From: Gavia stellata
Lineage: Eukaryota > Chordata > Aves > Gaviiformes > Gaviidae
NCBI RefSeq assembly: GCF_030936135.1
Contig: NW_026776913.1
Span: 1,984,001-2,048,000 of the forward strand
Length of the DNA: 64,000 bases
Direction: 5' to 3'
The translations under genes were made by a program, and so were the position numbers. Below the pieces are notes generated by a model, which ran no database searches, was not told the origin of the DNA, and saw only the letters and a program-made list of their open reading frames with translations. Each line of letters opens with the position of its first letter. Position 1 is the stretch's first letter. Shown here piece by piece: positions 57,590-64,000 of this stretch.

Positions 57590-58077
57590 GAAGATTATCC
57601 CACTTCTTTTGAAACCTGCCTTGAGAGCATCTTTCATCAGCTGGTTCCTGAGGCTGAAAACAAAGGGACTCATCAAAGGAGTTGGCACTGTGTTGAGAAG
57701 GGCCACTGCCTTGTTTCAGGAAATGAGGTGACTTGAAGGCTGGACATACATGAAGATGCAGCCCAGAAGGGAGCAGAAGTAGCACTGAGTTAAGCAGCCT
57801 GGGCAGGAAATGGTTTTACTGCCCATCAGCAAGTTTCCTATGGCTTTGGGTATGATGGATATGGTGATGAAAACCTCCAAACAGGAGAGGTTACAGAGGG
57901 AAAAGTCTGTGGGACTGTGGAGGTCTCCTTCAGCAAGAATGAGGGAATGATCAGCAGGTTTGTCCCTAAGATCACCAGGTGTGAAGCCAGGAGAGCGATT
58001 GCCATGAGGGACTCCTGATGGTGGAGGGAGGGGAAGCCCAAGAGAAGGAACTCTGTGACAGTTGTATGGTTCAACAT
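57590..58077 (-). pseudogene. OR pseudogene with internal deletion, OR6/10-like (copy B)
   Basis: ATG at 58075-58077 (MLNHTTVTEFLLLGFPSLHH), TM1 and TM2, a shift near 57907, then CNLSCLEVFITISIIPKAIG and a jump to the TM7 end near 57640 (FSLRNQLMKDALKAG-like). TM3 to TM6 are lacking, as in copy A (24940-25463). Not functional. Confidence 0.85.
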
Positions 58078-58299
58078 TTCTGCATCCGAGCTGCAGTGGT
58101 GGGGGGCGTGGGGAGAATAACCCCATACATCAGGACAGGCTGGGACGTGAGCAGCTGAGGAGAAGGGCCTGGGGACTACGAGGGATGCCCTACAACCAGT
58201 AGCGTACGGTCCCTATGAACAAGGGCAGCTGCACGTGGGGCTGTGTTAGGAGGAGTGTGGGCCACCCAGACAACTTGAGTGATCATCCCCCTTGACTCA

Positions 58300-59400
58300 G
58301 CACTGGTGTGGCTCCACACACATGGGTGTGTCCCAGTGGGCGGCTCCCCAGTTTGGAGAAGTCAGGAGGAACTAGAGAGTGTCGAGTGCAGGTCTGCCAA
58401 GATGGGGTACGGGACCGGGTGAATATGACCTGTGTGGGGCGGCTGAGGGACCTGGGCAGCATTGACCCAGTGACAGAGAGGCTCAGAGCAGTATAGGATT
58501 AGCCTGAGACTGCTGGAAAGGTGGTTTCAGGGATGATGGAATCTTTTTTTCATAGGGGGAAGCGGCATGAGGGAGAACTTATAGCACAAAGTGCAGCTGG
58601 AGAGGTCCAGACTGGACACAAGGAAAGAGAAATGTCACTCGAAGGGCAGTGCTGTGGTATAAGAAGTCACCCAGAAGGAGACTGGATCAACCCAAGGCTT
58701 TGTGTTGCAAGGGACAATGAGGAAGGATGGAGAGATATCAGTAAAGGAAGATGCTCAGGTGAGAGCCAGGTGGGGTAGCAGGGTGGATGTCTACAGCCTG
58801 CAGAGAAAGAGGTGCAGGTGTGGGAGACCGTAGGACAGCCAATGGTGGAGATGAGAGAGGGATGGAGAAAGTCGGAAAAGCCCCCAACAGAGATCAGCTC
58901 TTTCCCTCCTCGGCTGTGGCTGTTGTCTCTGCCACTGACACCTATGAGGAAGCACCTTGTTCTTACAGCACTCAGGGCTCATTGCCTCCCCTTCCCCACC
59001 TGGGAGCCTGGGAGGTATCCTACCGTAGTCCTGCCCTGGGCATTGCCCATCCCCACATCACACCGCCCCAGGAAGAGCCCTGAGCAATGTGTGAGGGACC
59101 GGATCTCACTTCCCAGGGGCTGGGGGTCAGAGCTTGGCCCTTTGCCTGTAGGTAACACATCCAGGGTTACTCAGAATCTCTTCCTTCACATTGCCTTTGC
59201 CTACCTGTCATCACTGCCTGGAGTTTTCTGCTCTAAGCAGCCCCTGGGGAGGCTTTGTCAGCAATGTCCCTCCGTGGGACCCATTAAGACTGCAAGAAAC
59301 AGTGGAGATTGCATCAGACACTGACTTCTTGAGAGGTTTCTTCAACTCCCTCTCACTGTCTGAGGTTCATGGACTGGGCACCAAACCCACCTGAGGGGTC
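58300..59400 (+). repeat. Unassigned dispersed repeat R1 (copy B)
   Basis: Near-identical to 25690-26790. It starts near 'gtggctccacacacatgggt' and runs to 'cacctgaggggtcattaa'. Confidence 0.6.
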
Positions 59401-59409
59401 ATTAAAACA

Positions 59410-60170
59410 CCTTGAGCTGTCCTCTGCTGCGAGGCTGTGCCGGACTCCTGGGACGGAGGGAGCTCACGGCAAGCGGGCATCACTGCCGAGAGACAGCTCT
59501 GCCCAGGAGCAGCTCCTCTGCAAAGCGCAGCAGGGCTGAGGGCACTGCCTGCAGGCACCGAGGGGAGAGGAGTGAGGCAGCGAAGGCTTTAAGGCAGTCA
59601 GGAGTGGGAGCACGCTGAGAGCGCAAAGTAGGAGAAATGTTCACAGACCTTGCCACGGTAAGTCTCTGGGTGCAGGGCAATGCAGCTACAGTTCGTGGAG
59701 GGCTCTCGTAAAGCTGGCATAGCCCCCACGAATCTCACTCCTCTATAGAGGAGGTGCCCCAGAGCAGGGCTTCCCTGCTGCACCATGAGAGGGACAGGGC
59801 ATGAGGGCTGCCTTCTGCCAGGGACGGCTGCAGGGTGTGAAGGTGGGTGTGCAGCCAGGGGTGCCCAGGGCTGTCCTTCCGAGCAGGGTCCCTGCACCCC
59901 CGGGGCTGGGTGCTGGGGCAGGGACTCTGCCGCCTGCCAGGGTCAGCACTCAGCCTGCCCGGGGAGCTCCCCACGGCGCTGTGGGGAGAAGCTGGGGGTG
60001 AGAGTGTCGACCCAAGGCAGGGAAGTGTCCTTCTGTTTTTGAGAGGGTGCTGCCTGGGTCAGGGCTGCTCGCAGCTCCAGATCACCCCCAGGACAGTTGC
60101 AGAGGGTCCTTGTAGAGAAGGGCATCAAAGCAGCAGTCACCTGAAAGGGAAGAAGTTTGTGCTTTGAGTT
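59410..60170 (+). promoter_or_regulatory. Conserved 5' block of OR-5 (putative first exon and flanks)
   Basis: Same-strand match to 26815-27560 and inverted match to the OR-2 and OR-4 blocks. Donor CACG|GTAAGT has its GT at 59658-59659. It is more diverged than the others between 59665 and 59755. Confidence 0.55.
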
Positions 60171-61717
60171 TTCTCCTCGTCGTTTGCTGGGTGGGCAGGG
60201 GGAGGTGGGAATTTTTTTCTCCATTTTGCACAAGGCATTGAGACTCCATTTGTTGTTAGGAGCTGTCTGAGCTGCTTTTTAAGTCCTGCTTACCCAGAGA
60301 TGCCCCTGGGTAGTGCCCTGCTGCCAAGAGGGGTCTGCATGCAGAGCTGAGCATGCTGCAGGTGGGATGGGGTCTGTGAGCATGAAGAGGGAGGAGATGT
60401 GGGGACAGAGAAAGAGGTCCTGGCCAAGACAAGCTCCAGGCAGCAGAGCCATGGGCAGGGAGGAAGAGAGAACTGCTTCCAGAAATGCCGTTGGAGGGGG
60501 GATTCAGGCATCTCTCTGCCATCCCCTGCAGTGCAGATGCCTTCCCTGGAACAACCCCCCGGTCTCCTCACTCACACAGCAGAGCCTCTGCCCTTAACGT
60601 CATGGGATTTGGTCATCAGTTGCCTTCCCAGCAACCCGGCCACCACAGAGGAGAGATGCTCGAGTGCCCGACTGTGTCTCCCTCTTCTGCCTCCCCTGGC
60701 AGGGGCACTTTGCCATCCCCTCTTCTCCCTGCCGCCCTTGTTCATACTGTTACGCTCACTGGTGGGGGGGGCTGAGGATTGAAGTACAGCTGAGACACCA
60801 ATGCTGCATGTACTGTCATGCACGTACGTCCATGGAGGAAAAGCAGCCAGCTTGCATCCTGTCAACCTTTGGGCCTCTGGGAACTGCAGTGTGTGCGGCT
60901 GGAAATGATGTGACCCTCCATTCAGAATGTAACGAATTTAAGATATGTGACTTTTTCCTTGAGAGGTCCTGCTGGGTTGCAAGCTGCCGTCCAGAAGCAC
61001 ATAGTTCTCCCATGACATCTCTGTGTTATCTAGCAGTCCCATGGAGAAGATGTCTCAGTGCTAAGGCCATGGAGATGCTGCTGGGCAGCTGAATGTGGGC
61101 AGCTGTAATGAGCCCTCTGTGTCCCTGGTTGGGAGGGCAGAGCGGAGGTCTTCCTCGGGAATGGTTAGATGGGGTGAGGGCTTTGGAGAGCTGCACTTGG
61201 AGAGTGGGTTCCTCTGCTCTCACTGGTGTCATAGAATCATAGACTTACAGAATGGTTTGGGTTGGAAGGGGCCTTTAAAGGCCATCTAGTGCAACCCCCT
61301 GCAATGACAGTCCCTTTGCCTCTCAGGACCCACCAGGTGTCACACGGGGTGCAGCAGAAATGCCAAGGATTTCTGCCTCAAAACCACTCTTCAGCTGTGG
61401 TGGGGCAATTAAAACAGAATAAACGAAACAAAATCCCCACAGCTCTGCTCTGCCGTCAAGTGATTTGGAAGCAACAATGCTGAAAAGGTCTTTGATATTG
61501 AAAGTGGATTTAATCTGAGATCACCCTGTGTTCCTACTGAGCTATTGCTGTAGGCCAGGGCTGACACCTACAGAGCCCACAGCAGAACCTCCTGCTCTCT
61601 GGGGCACCCTCAGCCAGCACCAAAGAGAGCTCACAAAAGGTCTTCCTGAAAAGACTGAATAGATTATACTCAGAGAAGTCTGCCCTAACTTGTCACAGTC
61701 GTGACCTTTTTGAACAG
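59658..61717 (+). other. Predicted 5'UTR intron of OR-5
   Basis: Donor GT at 59658-59659. The acceptor CCTTTTTGAACAG has its AG at 61716-61717. The coding exon would start 23 bases before the ATG, as in OR-3. Confidence 0.6.
61229..61305 (-). mobile_element. CR1 3' end fragment inside the OR-5 intron
   Basis: TCATAGAATCATAGACTTAC, then GGTTTGGGTTGGAAGGGGCC: the reverse complement of a classic CR1 3' terminus, about 75 bases. Confidence 0.9.
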
Positions 61718-61740
61718 GTCCCCAGGTCCCGAGGAAGAAA

Positions 61741-62676
61741 ATGTCCAACGGCAGCTCCATCACCCAGTTCCTCCTCCTGGCATTCACAGACATGCGTCAG
61801 CTGCAGCTCTTGCACTTCTGCCTCTTCCTGGGCATCTACCTGGCTGCCCTCCTGGGCAATGGCCTCATCATCACCGCCATAGCCTGCGACCACCACCTCC
61901 ACAGCCCCATGTACTTCTTCCTCCTCAACCTCTCCCTCCTCGACCTGGGCTCCATCTCCACCACTCTCCCCAAAGCCATGGCCAATTCCCTCTGGGACAC
62001 CAGGGCCATCTCCTACTCGGGATGTGCTGCCCAAGTATTCCTGCTTGTCTTTTTCATGTCAGCAGAATTGTATCTTCTCACTGTCATGTCCTATGACCGC
62101 TACATTGCCATCTGCAAACCCCTGCACTACGGGACCCTCCTGGGCAGCACAGCTTGTGTCCACATGGCAGCAGCTGCCTGGGGCAGTGGGTTGCTTTATG
62201 CTGTGCTGCACACAGCCAATACATTTTCACTACCACTCTGCAAAGGCAATACCTTGGACCAGTTCTTCTGTGAAATTCCACAGATCCTCAAGCTCTCCTG
62301 CTCAGACACCTACCTCAGGGAAGTTGGACTTCTTGTGGTTAGTTTCTGTTTAGTCTTTGGCTGTTTTGTTTTCATTGTGCTGTCCTATGTGCAGATCTTG
62401 AGGGCCGTGCTGAGGATCCCCTCTGAGCAGGGACGGCACAAAGCCTTTTCCACGTGCCTCCCTCACCTGGCCGTGGTCTCCCTGTTTCTCAGCACTGGAG
62501 TGTTTGCCCACCTGAAGCCCCCCTCCATCTCCTCCCCATCCCTGGACCTGGTGGTGGCAGTTCTGTACTCGGTGGTGCCTCCAGCAGTGAACCCCCTCAT
62601 CTACAGCATGAGGAACCAGGAGCTCAAGGATGCCTTATGGAACCTGACCCCATGGATGCTGTTTCACAGAAAATAA
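61741..62676 (+). CDS. OR-5: OR14-like olfactory receptor
   Basis: A 311-residue odorant receptor from MSNGSSITQF (ATG 61741) to the stop at 62676. Positions: NGS glycosylation site (3-5), TM1 about 26-48 with Asn40, PMYFFL 56-61, Cys95, MSYDRYIAICKPLHY 116-130, loop-2 cysteines around 167-187, TM5 about 196-217, KAFSTC 234-239, NPLIYSMRN 284-292. MSYDRY in place of MAYDRY is a mild variant. The tail (LTPWMLFHRK) resembles that of OR-1, not OR-3 or OR-4, and the 3' flank is also OR-1-like. It is the divergent partner of OR-4. No defect seen. Confidence 0.94.
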   Translation: MSNGSSITQFLLLAFTDMRQLQLLHFCLFLGIYLAALLGNGLIITAIACDHHLHSPMYFFLLNLSLLDLGSISTTLPKAMANSLWDTRAISYSGCAAQVFLLVFFMSAELYLLTVMSYDRYIAICKPLHYGTLLGSTACVHMAAAAWGSGLLYAVLHTANTFSLPLCKGNTLDQFFCEIPQILKLSCSDTYLREVGLLVVSFCLVFGCFVFIVLSYVQILRAVLRIPSEQGRHKAFSTCLPHLAVVSLFLSTGVFAHLKPPSISSPSLDLVVAVLYSVVPPAVNPLIYSMRNQELKDALWNLTPWMLFHRK

Positions 62677-62864
62677 CCTGCCTCCCCTCCTCTCCACATT
62701 TCCCAGAGATTCTCTTAGGCCACAAGTCGGCATTTTCCTCTTGTGATAATTCTACTCATGAAAAATTTTCTCGGTTTATACTCCTTCTGTTGAGTCTTGG
62801 TGGTGTCATGGGTCACCCTTGCACAACACTGTGTCAGCTGTGGCCTGTCCAATGGCAGCTTTTC

Positions 62865-62870
62865 AATAAA
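62865..62870 (+). terminator. Polyadenylation signal AATAAA of OR-5
   Basis: AATAAA about 190 bases after the stop, at the place equivalent to the OR-1 signal. Confidence 0.65.
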
Positions 62871-63323
62871 AGGGGATCTCCCAGGTGCAGTGCCTGAAGG
62901 CTGGTTTCTTCCTACAGAGTTGCTCCCAAGAAAATATCCATAGAGTTGCTCTTTTAAAGTTTCTGTTCTCCTTTTGTTCTCAGTGTTTTTGGTGTTAAGC
63001 TCATGGTAAGGTTGGGTTCCAAAGCCTGGCCTCTCAGCCCAGCCCGTTCTCAGGCAGCTCCAGCTACATCAGGTGCTCATGGCCTTGTCCCGACAAATAC
63101 TGAAAATCTCCATCGACTGATCACCCACCAACTGGCCTGAGTCCTTGCTCCAGTGTTTGGCTCTGAGGGATTTCTCAAAAACCCAGCTCTCAGCTTCTCC
63201 TTGTCCATCACGTGCTCCAGGCCCCAACCATCCTTCTGGCCTCTGCAGGACTCGCTCCAGCCTGCCAGGGTCCTTCTTGTGCTGGGGAGCCCCATACTAG
63301 ACACAGCAGTCCTGATGTGGTCC
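62871..63323. other. 3' flank of OR-5, no gene
   Basis: Resembles the OR-1 3' flank at its start, then unique. No gene recognised. Confidence 0.4.
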
Positions 63324-63575
63324 TGTGGTGGGTTGACTTTGACCAGCAGCCAGACACCAACCCAGCTGCTCAGTCACTCCCCCTACTCAACAGGGCCAAG
63401 GGAGAAAATAAGATGGACTAGCTCATGGGTCAAAGTGAAGACAGGGACATCGCTTACTAATTCCTGTCACCGTCAAAGAAGAGCTGACTTGGGGAAGAGA
63501 AATTTAATTTATTGTCAATTAAAAGAGATTTGGATAGTGAGAAGATCTAACAGAAATATTAAAGAACATTTCCCC
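63324..63575 (-). mobile_element. ERV-L-type LTR fragment (3' end)
   Basis: Begins TGTGGTGGGTTGAC (LTR 3' end on the minus strand) and runs to 'gatttggatagtgagaag', the same sequence as window positions 31-49 in the LTR at the left edge. It is truncated there. Confidence 0.65.
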
Positions 63576-63579
63576 ACCC

Positions 63580-64000
63580 CGCTCCAAGGCACAAAGCCTT
63601 GGGTTGATCCAGTTTCCCTCTGGGTGACTTCTTACACCACAGCACTGCCCTTCAAGTGACATTTCTCTTTCCTCGTGTCCAGTCTGGAGCTCTCCAGCTG
63701 CACTTTCTGCTATAAGTTCTTTCTCATGCCGTTTCCCACTACGAAGAAAAGATTCGTCATCTCTGAAACCACCTTTCCAGCAGTCAAAGGCTACTCCTAT
63801 GCTGCCCTGAGCCTCTCTGCCACAGGGTCAATGCTGCCCAGGTCCCTCAGCCGCCCCACACAGATCATATGCACCCGGTCCCGAATCCCATCTTGGCAGA
63901 CCTGCACTCGACACTCTCTTGTTCCTCCTGACTTCTCCAAACTGGGGAGCCACCCTCTGGGACACACCCATGTGTGTGGAGCCACACCAGTGCTGAGTCA
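63580..64000 (-). repeat. R1 copy, inverted, cut by the window end
   Basis: Reverse complement of about 25690-26110 and 58300-58720. Its presence after OR-5 in the opposite direction suggests that another inverted OR unit begins beyond the window. Confidence 0.65.

Larger units (their letters stand above)
45840..59400. repeat. Segmental duplication copy B
   Basis: Collinear partner of 15290-26790; see copy A for matching points. It is longer because it keeps a fuller OR pseudogene and a 1.15 kb segment at 52665-53815. Apart from the OR-4 5' block, OR pseudogenes, a CR1 tail and R1, no gene is recognised. Confidence 0.9.

Noticed and set aside
1-64000. CRISPR arrays, tRNA, rRNA, bacterial operons
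   Set aside because: None seen. The repeats present are LINE tails, LTRs, a minisatellite and duplicated vertebrate sequence.

Overview
The window looks like part of a bird genome. It holds many CR1 LINEs with the characteristic (ATTCTGTG)n or (ATTCTATGAT)n 3' ends, LTR remnants of the avian ERV-L type, and a cluster of near-identical single-coding-exon olfactory receptors (OR) of the bird-expanded OR14 (gamma-c) group. I see no bacterial-type operon, CRISPR array, tRNA or rRNA. The exact species cannot be told from the sequence alone.

Layout. 0-0.9 kb: ERV-L-like LTR (minus). 2.2-3.2 kb: OR-1 (+), an open seven-helix frame without an ATG. 4.9-7.9 kb: nested, partly inverted CR1 copies. 8.4-9.0 kb: a minisatellite in two opposed arms. 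10.5-12.7 kb: an unassigned repeat and an old CR1. 14.1-15.2 kb: OR-2 (-). 15.3-26.8 kb: the first copy of a large segmental duplication, mostly noncoding, with two broken OR genes of other families. 28.6-29.5 kb: OR-3 (+). 30.9-31.2 kb: degenerate telomere-like repeats. 33.3-37.9 kb: a defective endogenous retrovirus (betaretrovirus-like gag and pol remnants, gamma-type env, a 3' LTR). 37.9-41.7 kb: three stacked CR1 copies, the first with almost the whole ORF2. 44.8-45.7 kb: OR-4 (-). 45.8-59.4 kb: the second copy of the duplication. 61.7-62.7 kb: OR-5 (+). 63.3-64 kb: LTR fragment and repeat.

The five OR14-like genes alternate in direction (+ - + - +), so neighbouring units form long inverted repeats. 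OR-2 with OR-3 is one divergent pair and OR-4 with OR-5 is its duplicate. Upstream of OR-2, -3, -4 and -5 lies a strongly conserved GC-rich block that contains the same splice donor (CACG|GTAAGT). A matching acceptor lies 23-24 bases before each ATG. This predicts one shared gene structure: a noncoding first exon, a 1.5-2.1 kb intron, then a single coding exon and an AATAAA signal. OR-1 lacks this block and its start codon.

No novel defence or metabolic system is visible. The most interesting points are the shared 5' exon block, the patchy homogenisation of the duplication, the palindromic minisatellite, and a small intact cysteine-rich frame between pol and env of an otherwise broken retrovirus.
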